Shown here one piece after another: positions 8,035-17,350 of a DNA stretch of 64,000 bases; positions within the stretch are counted from its first letter, which is position 1; every line of letters begins with the position of its first letter. Source of the DNA: Flavihumibacter soli (GTDB lineage Bacteria; Bacteroidota; Bacteroidia; Sphingobacteriales; Sphingobacteriaceae); the NCBI RefSeq assembly GCF_010692725.1, contig NZ_JAAFZB010000092.1, positions 62,001-126,000 of the forward strand. Direction: 5' to 3'. The translations under genes were made by a program, and so were the position numbers. Under the pieces are notes generated by a model. It saw only the letters and a program-made list of their open reading frames with translations. It did no database searches and had not been told where the DNA came from.

Positions 8035-8763
8035 GTGTTCACGATCTTCAGCAAAGACTTTTCAGACTTCTTCAACTCGCTTGTAGCTTACATCACTATT
8101 GGTATTTTCCTGATTGTCACAGGACTTTTTTTATGGGTTTTCCCCGAATCGAGTATTCTGGATTACGGATATGCGGGACTCGAGAGCTTGTTCAATATAG
8201 CACCGTACATATTTATGTTCCTGATCCCGGCCATTACCATGCGATCGCTGGCTGAAGAAAAGAAGGAAGGTACCTTTGAACTTCTGGCCACCCGGCCATT
8301 AACCGACTGGCAGATCGTGCTGGGGAAATATTTTGCCGCTTTTGCAATCGTAGTACTGGCGCTTATACCTACGCTGATCTATTACATCAGTGTTTATCAG
8401 CTCGGCGTAACCAGGGGAAATATAGATTCCGGGGCTGTTGTCGGCTCGTACATAGGTCTGTTTTTATTGGGAGCTTGTTTTTCTGCTATCGGGATATTTG
8501 CTTCTTCAGTGAGCAGGAATCAGATCATTTCGTTCTCCATCGCCGTATTTCTATGTTTTTTCGCCTTCAGCGGTTTTGATTCGATCAGCCAGTTGCTTTC
8601 ACTTCAAAACATAGAGACCATCATCACATCCTTTGGTATGAACCAGCATTACCAGTCTATAAGCCGCGGCGTGCTGGACACCCGTGACCTTATCTATTTT
8701 TTGAGTTTTATAGCCTTGTTCCTACTGATCACTAAAACAATTCTGGGAGGTAGAAAATGGTAG
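8035..8763 (+). CDS. gldF: gliding-motility-type ABC transporter permease GldF
   Basis: The 242-residue protein has about six transmembrane segments and the ABC-2 permease family motif around FLIPAITMRSLAEEKKEGTF and ELLATRPLTDWQIVLGKY, which is characteristic of GldF. It forms the membrane channel partner of the upstream ATPase and the downstream GldG. The start is GTG at 8035, 62 bases after gldA; the stop overlaps the gldG start by seven bases (ATGGTAG), indicating translational coupling. Whether this organism glides cannot be judged from these genes alone. Confidence 0.88.
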   Translation: MFTIFSKDFSDFFNSLVAYITIGIFLIVTGLFLWVFPESSILDYGYAGLESLFNIAPYIFMFLIPAITMRSLAEEKKEGTFELLATRPLTDWQIVLGKYFAAFAIVVLALIPTLIYYISVYQLGVTRGNIDSGAVVGSYIGLFLLGACFSAIGIFASSVSRNQIISFSIAVFLCFFAFSGFDSISQLLSLQNIETIITSFGMNQHYQSISRGVLDTRDLIYFLSFIALFLLITKTILGGRKW

Positions 8764-10439
8764 ACCGTCGTAACAGAGATCTTCGCTACCTCGCCATTTT
8801 TGCGGGATCACTTATTCTGCTGAATATTCTTTCGTCGTTTTTCTTTACGAGGCTGGACTTTACCCGTGAAAAAAGGTATACGCTATCTCCGGTTAGCAAA
8901 AGCATTCTTAAGGACCTTGATTCGGAATTACAGGTAACCGTTTATCTTGAAGGCGATTTTCCGGCGGGCTTTAAGCGCCTGCGGAATTCGACCCGCGATA
9001 TGCTGACTGAATTTAAGGCCTATTCGGGAGGCAATCTTCATTTCGATTTCGTTAATCCTTCGACGGGCGATGCTAAAACACAGGAAGCCGCAGTCCAGGA
9101 TCTTGCCGCTAAAGGGATAGAAGCCACGAATCTCAGTGTAAAGACGGAAGAAGGGATGTCGCAAAAGATGATCTTTCCGGCAGCACTGCTCACTTACAAG
9201 GGCAGGCAGATGGCAGTCAGGCTATTGCAGAACAGGGCAGGAGCTTCGCCCGAAGAGGTCTTAAACAATTCCGTTCAAAACCTTGAATATGCTTTTGCAA
9301 GTGCTATTAAAAAGTTGGTTAAGGAGGGCAAGCCGCGAATAGGCTTTACCGAAGGGCATGGAGAGTTAAGTGATCTGCAGTTAAACGATGCGATGAAATC
9401 GCTGGAGGACGGGTACGAGGTAGGGCGTGTGGACCTTAACGTTATCCCGATGCAGGGACTCAGCAAGTTAAGCGTTTTGATCATCCCGAAGCCGGATGCG
9501 GCCTTTACCGAGCTGGAAAAATATAAGATCGATCATTTCGTGATGAATGGGGGCCGGATAATCTGGGCAATTGACCAGGTAAATGCCGAATTGGACAGTT
9601 TACGTGGGGCCGGTGAACAGCTTGCGTTCCCTAAAAAGCTAAACCTGGACGACATCCTTTTTAAATATGGCGTCCGGATAAATTATGATCTCGTCGCAGA
9701 TATGAATTGTGCCCAGGTGCCCATCAGCGTAGGGAACGTGGGGGGGCAAAGCCAGATTCAGCTTTTACCCTGGTTGTTCTACCCTGTGTTTATGCCAACA
9801 TCTTTGCATCCCCTGGTTAAGAATCTCGATGGTATCCGGAGTGAGTTTGCCAGCACGATAGACACGATTCCGGTGAAGAATGTTCGTAAGCAGGTTATCC
9901 TTTCCACTTCGCCCTTCAACCGTATCCTGGAAACACCCACTATGCTGTCACTGCAAATGGTAGAGCAGGAGCCTGATCCGCGTGCTTTTCAAAATGCTCA
10001 GAAACCTGTAGGGGTGCTGCTCGAAGGAAGCTTTCCTTCCAATTTTAAAAACCGGCCGGTTCCAGAGGGTATCGTCGGGGGCGGTGAACTGCCGGCGTTC
10101 AGTAAGCCGGCGAAAATGATCGTTATCGGTGACGGGGATATATTGAAGAACCAGGTCAGCAGTACTGACGGGTCGCCATTTCCTTTAGGCTATGACCGGT
10201 ACAGCCAACAGCAGTACGGCAACAAAAACCTGCTGTTAAATGCTGCCGATTACCTTACTGATGATTCGGGCATCATTCAGCTGCGAAATAAAGAGATCAA
10301 GATCCGCCTGCTCGACAGGGCAAGGATCCGTACAGAAAAAACGTTCTGGCAAGTAGTCAATCTGGGGCTGCCTTTACTACTGCTATTGATCTTCGGTATC
10401 GCTCACCACTATATCAGGGTGAACAAATACGGCCGTTGA
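8757..10439 (+). CDS. gldG: gliding-motility-type ABC transporter accessory protein GldG
   Basis: The 560-residue protein has an N-terminal membrane anchor (LAIFAGSLILLNILSSFFF), a large extracytoplasmic region, and a C-terminal transmembrane helix (VNLGLPLLLLLIFGIAHHYI). The sequence around LDFTREKRYTLSPVSKSIL and the GKPRIGFTEGHGEL segment are typical of GldG and of the related ABC-type uncharacterised transport family. It acts in the inner membrane with GldF and GldA. It overlaps gldF by seven bases and is followed, after a 217-base spacer with its own promoter, by dnaN, an order I recall from other Bacteroidota. Confidence 0.9.
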   Translation: MVDRRNRDLRYLAIFAGSLILLNILSSFFFTRLDFTREKRYTLSPVSKSILKDLDSELQVTVYLEGDFPAGFKRLRNSTRDMLTEFKAYSGGNLHFDFVNPSTGDAKTQEAAVQDLAAKGIEATNLSVKTEEGMSQKMIFPAALLTYKGRQMAVRLLQNRAGASPEEVLNNSVQNLEYAFASAIKKLVKEGKPRIGFTEGHGELSDLQLNDAMKSLEDGYEVGRVDLNVIPMQGLSKLSVLIIPKPDAAFTELEKYKIDHFVMNGGRIIWAIDQVNAELDSLRGAGEQLAFPKKLNLDDILFKYGVRINYDLVADMNCAQVPISVGNVGGQSQIQLLPWLFYPVFMPTSLHPLVKNLDGIRSEFASTIDTIPVKNVRKQVILSTSPFNRILETPTMLSLQMVEQEPDPRAFQNAQKPVGVLLEGSFPSNFKNRPVPEGIVGGGELPAFSKPAKMIVIGDGDILKNQVSSTDGSPFPLGYDRYSQQQYGNKNLLLNAADYLTDDSGIIQLRNKEIKIRLLDRARIRTEKTFWQVVNLGLPLLLLLIFGIAHHYIRVNKYGR

Positions 10440-10540
10440 TTTTTGCTTTCAGACAAACTTTCCGTAGATTGTCTTTGTTCGATTGCAGAGAAAAAGCCCG
10501 GATTTTTAATTAACATACGCTAAATTATGTTAGTATCTTA

Positions 10541-10573
10541 TTTGGGGGTATCATAACGGATTTTATATTTTTG
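10541..10573 (+). promoter_or_regulatory. dnaN promoter
   Basis: TTTG (10541-10544) and TATTTTTG (10566-10573) are 21 bases apart, matching the Bacteroidota housekeeping sigma consensus. The leader to the dnaN ATG would be about 75 bases. Confidence 0.65.
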
Positions 10574-10656
10574 AACGGGAATGCGGGGCACAGTATTTAG
10601 ATTTTCGTTTTCTGAGTTTAGATTAACAACCTTATCATAATATTTAGATTATAAAC

Positions 10657-11781
10657 ATGAGATTCATTGTTTCAACATCCATCTTGTTAAAGCAGCTGCA
10701 GGCGGTAAACGGCGCATCAAGCAGCAGTACTGTATTGCCGATACTGGAGAACTTTTTATTCGAGATTAAGGATGGTATTTTAACTATTTCTGCTACCGAT
10801 CTTCAAACCAGTATGACCACGTCTCTGCCGGTTGAATCAAAGGAAGACGGAAAAGTGGCTATCCCTTCCAAAATATTATTAGAAACCCTTAAGACTTTAC
10901 CCGATCAGCCTATATCATTTTCCGTTGATGATTCTACCTTTTCTATTGAGATAAGTGCCGGAGATGGAAAGTATAAACTAAGTGGTGAGAACGGCGAAGA
11001 TTTTCCGAAGATCCCCGTTGTTGAAAACGCATCTTCAGTGAATATGCAGGCTTCGGTACTCTCAGAAGCTATCAACAAGACTTTGTTTGCTGTAAGTAAT
11101 GATGAGTTGCGCCCTGCGATGACCGGAGTTTTCTGCCAGCTTAGTTCTGAGCATGTCACATTCGTGGCGACGGATGCACATAAACTTGTTCGTTATCGCC
11201 GCAAGGATGCCAGTTCTGATTCAGCGACCACCTTTATTTTGCCTAAGAAAGCACTTACGCTGTTAAAGTCCTCGTTACCCGGAGATGATGTAGGTGTCTC
11301 AGTTGAATATAACAATACAAGTGCGTTCTTCCGTTTCGGAAATATCAACCTGATATGCCGCCTGATCGATGAGCGCTATCCGGATTATGAAGCAGTTATT
11401 CCCCAGAACAATCCCAATAAGCTGATCATTGACAGGAGCCTGTTCCTGAACTGTCTTCGCCGGGTTGTGATCTTTGCTAATAAGACGACTCACCAGGTTC
11501 GTTTAAAGATCACTGGCAGCGAGCTAAATATCTCGTCAGAGGATATTGATTTCTCTAATGAAGCTCATGAACGTCTGAGCTGTCAGTATGAAGGCGAGGA
11601 TATGGAGATCGGCTTCAATGCTAAATTCCTTATTGAGATGCTGAATAACCTGGGAGGAGAAGAAGTACTACTCGAGATGAGCACACCTAACCGCGCAGGG
11701 CTTTTAATGCCGCAAACGCATGATGAGCACGAAGATGTATTGATGCTGGTGATGCCTGTTATGTTAAATTCTTATGCCTGA
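10657..11781 (+). CDS. dnaN: DNA polymerase III subunit beta (sliding clamp)
   Basis: At 374 residues it has the normal length for the clamp. Three repeated clamp domains can be followed: residues 1-120 (MRFIVSTSILLKQLQAVNGA), about 125-245, and 246-374 ending in the conserved MLVMPVML tail. It encircles DNA as a dimer and tethers the replicative polymerase and repair enzymes through a peptide-binding cleft in domains 2-3. The gene has its own promoter and ends before a terminator-like hairpin at 11833. It lies away from dnaA in this window and next to gldG. Confidence 0.96.
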   Translation: MRFIVSTSILLKQLQAVNGASSSSTVLPILENFLFEIKDGILTISATDLQTSMTTSLPVESKEDGKVAIPSKILLETLKTLPDQPISFSVDDSTFSIEISAGDGKYKLSGENGEDFPKIPVVENASSVNMQASVLSEAINKTLFAVSNDELRPAMTGVFCQLSSEHVTFVATDAHKLVRYRRKDASSDSATTFILPKKALTLLKSSLPGDDVGVSVEYNNTSAFFRFGNINLICRLIDERYPDYEAVIPQNNPNKLIIDRSLFLNCLRRVVIFANKTTHQVRLKITGSELNISSEDIDFSNEAHERLSCQYEGEDMEIGFNAKFLIEMLNNLGGEEVLLEMSTPNRAGLLMPQTHDEHEDVLMLVMPVMLNSYA

Positions 11782-11832
11782 TTTTTCTCGGCGAATTAAA
11801 TCTTAACACAAAGTTTACAAATGCTTGCGTAT

Positions 11833-11867
11833 AAATTCCGGCCTTTGCTGCCGGAATTTCTATTTTT
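11833..11867 (+). terminator. dnaN terminator, overlapping a -7-like box
   Basis: A perfect ten-base-pair stem (11833-11842 with 11850-11859) is followed by CTATTTTT. The tail TATTTTTG (11861-11868) also fits TAnnTTTG, so the same bases could serve as promoter for the DedA gene, though no -33 box is at the right distance. Confidence 0.7.
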
Positions 11868-11944
11868 GCGGCTTAAGAAAATTGGAGGCATGCGATTATT
11901 GCAATGCGGTCGTTTTTTATCACTAACGTCAAAACCGAAAAACT

Positions 11945-12598
11945 GTGGAAGTTATTAGCAGCGTATTAGACTTTATTCTTCATATTGATAAACATCTTGT
12001 TGAAATCGCAAGTGAGTATCAAACATGGACTTACTTGATTATTTTCCTCATCATATTTGCCGAAACCGGTTTTGTGGTAACACCCTTTTTGCCGGGTGAC
12101 TCATTGTTGTTTGCGGTAGGAGCTCTAATAGCTAAAGGAAATACCGGCCTGGATATCTATTTAATGGGTTTACTGCTTATTATCGGGGCTGTGGCAGGAA
12201 ATACAGTCAACTATTACCTGGGAAGTTACCTGGGGCCGAAAGTTTTTAAGCCTCATAACAGGATACTTAAACTGGAGTATTATGTGAAGACACAGGAGTT
12301 TTTTAATAAACAGGGTGGTAAAGCGGTTATCTTCAGTCGTTTTCTGCCGATTTTCAGAACCGTTGCCCCTTTCGTTGCCGGCGTTGGTAAGATGAATTTG
12401 GGAAAGTTCACCTATTATAATGTGGTTGGCGCACTTGCGTGGATCATCAGTTTCCTGGGACTGGGCTTTGTTTTCGGTAATATCCCAGTGATCAAAGATA
12501 ATTTTACATACGTGATGCTGGTTATCATTGTATTAACCATTCTGCCGGCGGTGTTTGCTGGTGTGAGGACCAGGCGGGATATGAAGTCGGCTGCTTAA
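11945..12598 (+). CDS. DedA family membrane protein
   Basis: The 217-residue protein has five or six hydrophobic segments and the DedA/VTT signature: FAETGFVVTPFLPGDSLLF, the G-x-x-x-G rich AGNTVNYYLGSYLG, and FSRFLPIFRTVAPFVAGVG with the conserved F-x-R-x-x-P. DedA proteins are inner-membrane transporters or flippases linked to undecaprenyl phosphate and phospholipid recycling; some act on envelope homeostasis. The start is GTG at 11945. Its stop codon overlaps the stop of the convergent gene in the shared palindrome TTAA. Confidence 0.9.
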   Translation: MEVISSVLDFILHIDKHLVEIASEYQTWTYLIIFLIIFAETGFVVTPFLPGDSLLFAVGALIAKGNTGLDIYLMGLLLIIGAVAGNTVNYYLGSYLGPKVFKPHNRILKLEYYVKTQEFFNKQGGKAVIFSRFLPIFRTVAPFVAGVGKMNLGKFTYYNVVGALAWIISFLGLGFVFGNIPVIKDNFTYVMLVIIVLTILPAVFAGVRTRRDMKSAA

Positions 12599-13557
12599 TT
12601 TTCGCTGCGGCCAAGTATTTTTCCCTTTTTAAACAGGTTTTCTACTTTTTCAGCTTGACGGCGTTCCAGGGCGTCTTTGCTTATACGCTCCAGGTTACCA
12701 AGATCCGGTTGACCGGCATCTATCCATGCCGAATACCAAAAGGATCCGACGGCGGCGATTGATAATTTGATCTGCGTCTGGACCATGCCCTTCAACGCTT
12801 CGTCGTAAGCTTTGGCATATTCTTCGGAATATTGGCGGATGACCTGTCCGTTCCGCTGGCTGAAAGCGTATTTCAGGTCAGAAGGAAAGAGCTCGCTTAA
12901 TTTTGCTTCCCGAAGCAGTACGGAGTCTTTTAGTTGATAGGTGCTGCGGACAATACGCCATGCCTCTTTGAGCGGGTTGTCGATATAGGTTGCCTGACCG
13001 GTCAACAAATTATATTTCTTTGAAAAAAGTTCTGGTAGCCGGCTCTCCCAGAAAGCATGGATCCCTACCTGGCCAGTTAGCTGACCGTTATAATTTTCAG
13101 TAGTATGAAGAGGCACATGCGCGTCCCCAATATAATGGCCAAGGCTGGAGGAGAGCCTCAGAATGGCCGCTGAATCCCTTTCCTGGAATGCTTTGACCAG
13201 TGCGTAATAAGAGCGTTCTATCTGCCAGGGTAATATTCCGTTTTCTTTTAGCGTTTTCTCAGAATATTTGGTCACAGCAGGCAGCCACTTTGGAGGGAGG
13301 CTGTCGAACGGAGCTGCTCCATACCGGTCTGCGTCAATATAATGTCGTGAGGCTTCGGCAGTGTCGGCGTAGCGTCGCTTATCCGCATCCACGGCATGTT
13401 CCGTTATATAACTGATATTATTTTTATAGAATTTGATCATACCGTCAGGCAGGGTGAATACGGCCGTTCTGTTTATTTGCTTATGAGCGAAAAAACCCCA
13501 GGAACCGAAGAGGAAAGCGCAGGTCAGCAGGCTTGAAAAGCAGAGAGATCGTTTCAT
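12595..13557 (-). CDS. zinc-dependent phospholipase C / S1-P1 nuclease-like protein
   Basis: The 320-residue protein begins with a signal peptide (RSLCFSSLLTCAFLFGSWG). Mature residue W20 followed by FFAHKQINR, ITEHAVDADKRR, HYIDADRYG, LGHYIGDAHVPLHTTENY and GIHAFWESRLPELF give the ordered Trp/His/Asp ligands of a trinuclear zinc site as in phospholipase C and S1/P1 nuclease. It is probably a secreted phosphodiesterase; lipid or nucleic acid substrate is undecided. The gene converges on the DedA gene with overlapping stop codons and has no visible partner. Confidence 0.82.
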   Translation of the reverse strand: MKRSLCFSSLLTCAFLFGSWGFFAHKQINRTAVFTLPDGMIKFYKNNISYITEHAVDADKRRYADTAEASRHYIDADRYGAAPFDSLPPKWLPAVTKYSEKTLKENGILPWQIERSYYALVKAFQERDSAAILRLSSSLGHYIGDAHVPLHTTENYNGQLTGQVGIHAFWESRLPELFSKKYNLLTGQATYIDNPLKEAWRIVRSTYQLKDSVLLREAKLSELFPSDLKYAFSQRNGQVIRQYSEEYAKAYDEALKGMVQTQIKLSIAAVGSFWYSAWIDAGQPDLGNLERISKDALERRQAEKVENLFKKGKILGRSEN

Positions 13558-13674
13558 AATTAAATATATAAAAGTGCAGGAAAGAGTAAAAGACGGAGAT
13601 GTCTCGGGAGCTGATAGTCGGGAAATTTATTAATTTGATCCCGAAATAAGGGGTAGATAAATTTTTTAAATCTC

Positions 13675-13706
13675 TTTGAATATTTAAAATAAACGCCCTA
13701 TATTTG
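13675..13706 (+). promoter_or_regulatory. rpsT promoter
   Basis: TTTG (13675-13678) and TATATTTG (13699-13706) separated by 20 bases match the Bacteroidota consensus very well; the leader would be about 30 bases. Confidence 0.8.
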
Positions 13707-13742
13707 CAGTCCTTAAAGGAATACAGAAAAATAAGCTAACAA

Positions 13743-13997
13743 ATGGCAAATCATAAATCATCGATTAAAAGAATCAGAGCAAACGCAGCAAAGCGTTTAC
13801 GTAACAGATACCAGGCTAAAACTACCCGTAACGCGATCAAGAAGTTGCGTCTTTCAACGGATAAAGCCGAAGCTTCAACACTTTTAACCAGAGTGATATC
13901 AATGCTTGACCGTTTGGCTAAAAAGAATGTGATCCACAAGAACAAAGCTTCAAACAATAAATCTAAGTTGACGAAATTCGTTAACAACCTTAAATAA
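13743..13997 (+). CDS. rpsT: 30S ribosomal protein S20
   Basis: The 84-residue basic protein starts [20 protein letters not shown], the hallmark of bS20, and continues through the three-helix bundle ([41 protein letters not shown]). It binds 16S rRNA early in small-subunit assembly. It is a monocistronic gene with a clear promoter before it and a terminator after it. Confidence 0.97.
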   Translation: MANHKSSIKRIRANAAKRLRNRYQAKTTRNAIKKLRLSTDKAEASTLLTRVISMLDRLAKKNVIHKNKASNNKSKLTKFVNNLK

Positions 13998-14018
13998 TTT
14001 TACAGGGAAACCTGTTTT

Positions 14019-14057
14019 AAAGGGGTTTCGGCATTTGCTGAGACCCCTTTTGTTTTT
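14019..14057 (+). terminator. rpsT terminator
   Basis: AAAGGGGT (14019-14026) pairs with ACCCCTTT (14043-14050) with further pairing inside, followed by TGTTTTTTT. It ends immediately before an in-frame ATG at 14060 of radC, which argues that radC starts at the later ATG. Confidence 0.8.
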
Positions 14058-14083
14058 TTATGCCTGATTTTTTAGATTTAATT

Positions 14084-14782
14084 ATGGCAGAATATGAACA
14101 AAAGATCACTATTAAGTCGTGGGCCGAAGAAGACAGGCCGCGTGAGAAGCTTTCCCTTCAGGGCCGCCGGTCGCTAAGCGACGCGGAACTTATTGCAATC
14201 CTTATAGGTTCGGGTAACAGGCATGAATCGGCTGTGGAACTAAGTAAACGGATCTTGCATAAATGCGATAATGACCTGAACTATCTGGGGAAGTTAAGCA
14301 TACAGGATCTCTCTGAATTTAAGGGAATAGGCGAGGCTAAAGCCATCTCCATTATTGCGGCTTTAGAACTTGGTCGTCGTAGGAAGGAAACTTTGCATAA
14401 ACAGCATGTCCTTGTCCGTAGCAGTAAAGATGTATATGAAGTTTTAAGACCCCAGTTTGCTGATCTGAACCATGAGGAGTTCTGGATAGTGCTTTTAAGC
14501 CGGTCTAACAAGATCACTTCGCGTCACCTCATTAGTAAAGGCGGACAGGCCGGCACTGTAGCTGATCCGAAGATAATCTTCAATATCGCCTTGCAGAATC
14601 ATGCTGCCTCCATTATTCTGTCTCATAATCATCCTTCTGGTAATCTCAGACCCAGCCAGGCTGACATTGACCTTACCAGAAAACTGAAGTCGGCAGGAAC
14701 CTTTCTGGATATTCCGGTACTGGATCACCTGATCATCACCGATAGCGGCTTTTTTAGCTTTACTGATGAGGGGCTGATTTAA
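14084..14782 (+). CDS. radC: RadC family JAB-domain protein
   Basis: The 232-residue protein has an N-terminal helix-hairpin-helix region (LSEFKGIGEAKAISIIAALE) and a C-terminal JAB/MPN metalloprotease-like domain with the zinc motif SHNHPSGNLRPSQAD. RadC was named for a repair phenotype later attributed to another gene; its role is uncertain, with links to competence and mobile DNA. The frame has an earlier ATG at 14060 inside the rpsT terminator's T tract; ATG at 14084 gives the family-typical start (xxEYxxKITIKSWAEEDRPRE), so I use it. Confidence 0.9.
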   Translation: MAEYEQKITIKSWAEEDRPREKLSLQGRRSLSDAELIAILIGSGNRHESAVELSKRILHKCDNDLNYLGKLSIQDLSEFKGIGEAKAISIIAALELGRRRKETLHKQHVLVRSSKDVYEVLRPQFADLNHEEFWIVLLSRSNKITSRHLISKGGQAGTVADPKIIFNIALQNHAASIILSHNHPSGNLRPSQADIDLTRKLKSAGTFLDIPVLDHLIITDSGFFSFTDEGLI

Positions 14783-14855
14783 TTTGGGATAAGCGTTCCT
14801 GTTGCTTTGTTCTGATCCAGTATCTGAAAACACTTAATTCTTAATTCAGAACTTC

Positions 14856-14863
14856 TATCTTTG
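14856..14863 (+). promoter_or_regulatory. pheT -7 promoter box
   Basis: TATCTTTG fits TAnnTTTG 20 bases before the pheT ATG. No TTG is present at the usual upstream distance, so the match is partial. Confidence 0.45.
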
Positions 14864-14883
14864 CCGTTTAGCAAAATCAGAAC

Positions 14884-17283
14884 ATGAAGATCTCCTATAA
14901 ATGGCTTAAGCAATTCATCCAGACAGATAAAACTCCCGAAGAAATTTCCCTGATATTAACCAATATAGGACTGGAAGTAGAAAGCCTCGAAAGGGTACAG
15001 TCGGTTCCCGGCGGATTGGAGGGCTTGTTGATCGGTTATGTGAAAGAATGTATACAACATCCGAATGCTGACCGTTTGAAGGTGACTAAAGTTGATGTTG
15101 GGAGCGGTGAGGAACTGCAGATCGTCTGTGGTGCAAATAATGTGTCAGCAGGTCAGAAAGTTGTCGTTGCTACAGTGAATACGATGGTTTATCCTGTAAA
15201 CGGCGAGCCTTTTAAGATCAATAAATCAAAGATTCGCGGGGAAGTTTCTGAAGGAATGATCTGCGCCGAAGATGAAATAGGTCTTGGATCTGATCATGAT
15301 GGCATTATGGTGCTGGCAGAAGATGCCGTTTTGGGTTCGAAAGCTAAAGAATACTTTAAGATCGAAGATGATTACTTGTTTGAAATCGGGCTGACTCCAA
15401 ACCGGGCCGATGCCGCTTCGCATCTTGGAGTAGCGAGGGATCTGGCCGCATACTTAAATACCACCATACAAATGCCGGACATCTCATCATTCCGTCCGGA
15501 AACTAATGAACTGGAAATTCCGGTAATAGTGGAAGACCGGGAGGCTTGTCCCCGTTACTCTTCTCTTACAATTACGGGTATTGCAGTAAAGGAGTCGCCG
15601 GAATGGCTTAAGGATAAATTAAATGTGATCGGTGTCCGGCCCATCAACAATGTCGTGGATGTAACGAATTATGTGCTCCACGGGTTGGGTCAGCCGCTGC
15701 ATGCTTTTGATGTCGCTTCGATCACCGGCGGAAAGGTCTTCGTAAAAAAATGTGAGGACGGTACTTCATTCACAACGCTTGATAGCGTTGAAAGAAAGCT
15801 CTCAGCTGAAGATCTGATGATCTGTAATGCAGAGCAACCCATGTGTATAGCGGGTGTTTTCGGAGGTATAGGTTCGGGCGTGAATACGGAGACTACAAGT
15901 ATCTTTTTGGAAAGTGCGTGGTTTAACCCGGTTTCGGTTCGTAAGACCTCCAAACGTTACGGGCTGAAAACGGACGCATCTTTCCGTTTTGAGCGGGGGA
16001 CTGACCCGGATATGACCGTCTTCGCATTAAAAAGAGCGGCTTTACTGATTCAACAAATAGCCGGCGGAAGAATTTCGTCTGCAATTTCTGATATCTATCC
16101 TTCGCCGGTTTTGGGCTTTGATGTTGCCATAAATTACAATAATGTGAACAGGCTGATCGGCAAGGCGATTCCGCACGATGAGATCAGAGCGATCCTCACC
16201 GGATTGGGAATAAAGATCACAGGTGAATCTGAAACAGGGCTTCAACTGCAGGTGCCGGCGTTCAAAGTCGATGTGACACGGGAGGTTGACATAATCGAAG
16301 AGATCCTGCGGATTCACGGTTATAATAATATAGAAATACCGAACCAGATTAAGGCTTCGTTAAATTATTCGCCGAAGCCAGACAAGGAAGTAGTGCAAAA
16401 CCAGATCGCGGATATGCTCACTGCCAGTGGTTTTTACGAGATACTCTCCAACTCGCTAACGAAGTCCGCTTATTCAACTGAGCCTGAGAAAGCTGTGAGG
16501 ATACTCAACCCCTTGAGTACCGATCTGGATGTAATGCGCCAGACTTTGTTATTTTCAGGGCTTGAAGCCGTTTCCTATAACCAGAACCGGCGCAGGTCAG
16601 ATCTTAAATTATATGAATTCGGCCAGGTTTATGGTGTTGATGGCCAGAAATTTAATGAGAACCAGCGTCTTGCCTTGTTCATAACAGGTGATAAGGCACC
16701 GGAAAACTGGGCTTCTTCTTCTGCAAAATCTAACTTCTCTAACCTCAAAGCAATTGTGGATGGGATTATTGGACGGCTGAACGTTAAAGGGCTGACGACT
16801 GCTGAAAACGGTACAGGACAGCTGGCGTATGGTCTGAGTTATCGTAAAGGTGAAAAGTCACTGGTTACTTTCGGCAGTGTTTCGGGTTTGTTCCTGAAAA
16901 AAATGGATATAGCTGGCGAAGTATTTTACGCTGATTTTGACTGGGACCTGGTGTTGAAATCCATACGAAATAATAAGATCGCTTTCCAGGAGATTTCCAG
17001 ATTCCCTGCTGTACGACGGGATCTTTCGATGCTCTTAAGTAAGGAGACGACGTTTGAACAATTGAAGCAGATTGCTACACGGACGGAAAAGAAGCTGCTG
17101 AAAGAGGTGAACGTTTTTGATGTTTACCAGGGAGATAAACTTCCTTCGGGTAAGAAGTCTTATGCGCTTAGCTTCGTATTACAGGACGAAGAAAAAACCC
17201 TGAACGATAAATTGATTGATAGCATCATTCAAAAATTAATTTATAATTTCGAAAAGGAAGCCGGGGCGGAGATCAGGAAGTAG
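14884..17283 (+). CDS. pheT: phenylalanine--tRNA ligase beta subunit
   Basis: At 799 residues this is full-length PheT. Domains in order: tRNA-binding OB domain (about 40-150, QHPNADRLKVTKVDVG), B3/B4 editing domain (about 210-370, PINNVVDVTNYVLHGLGQPL), B5 DNA-binding-like domain (about 400-470), the pseudo-catalytic core, and a C-terminal FDX-ACB anticodon-recognition domain (about 705-799, FPAVRRDLSMLL). It pairs with PheS, which is not in this window, to form the alpha2beta2 enzyme. It is followed after 67 bases by the coiled-coil gene and zapA, probably one transcript. Confidence 0.97.
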   Translation: MKISYKWLKQFIQTDKTPEEISLILTNIGLEVESLERVQSVPGGLEGLLIGYVKECIQHPNADRLKVTKVDVGSGEELQIVCGANNVSAGQKVVVATVNTMVYPVNGEPFKINKSKIRGEVSEGMICAEDEIGLGSDHDGIMVLAEDAVLGSKAKEYFKIEDDYLFEIGLTPNRADAASHLGVARDLAAYLNTTIQMPDISSFRPETNELEIPVIVEDREACPRYSSLTITGIAVKESPEWLKDKLNVIGVRPINNVVDVTNYVLHGLGQPLHAFDVASITGGKVFVKKCEDGTSFTTLDSVERKLSAEDLMICNAEQPMCIAGVFGGIGSGVNTETTSIFLESAWFNPVSVRKTSKRYGLKTDASFRFERGTDPDMTVFALKRAALLIQQIAGGRISSAISDIYPSPVLGFDVAINYNNVNRLIGKAIPHDEIRAILTGLGIKITGESETGLQLQVPAFKVDVTREVDIIEEILRIHGYNNIEIPNQIKASLNYSPKPDKEVVQNQIADMLTASGFYEILSNSLTKSAYSTEPEKAVRILNPLSTDLDVMRQTLLFSGLEAVSYNQNRRRSDLKLYEFGQVYGVDGQKFNENQRLALFITGDKAPENWASSSAKSNFSNLKAIVDGIIGRLNVKGLTTAENGTGQLAYGLSYRKGEKSLVTFGSVSGLFLKKMDIAGEVFYADFDWDLVLKSIRNNKIAFQEISRFPAVRRDLSMLLSKETTFEQLKQIATRTEKKLLKEVNVFDVYQGDKLPSGKKSYALSFVLQDEEKTLNDKLIDSIIQKLIYNFEKEAGAEIRK

Positions 17284-17350
17284 CCGCAGATAGGGATACA
17301 AGACAATCAGCTAATCACTAACATAATAGCATAGAAATTTATTGGAACAA

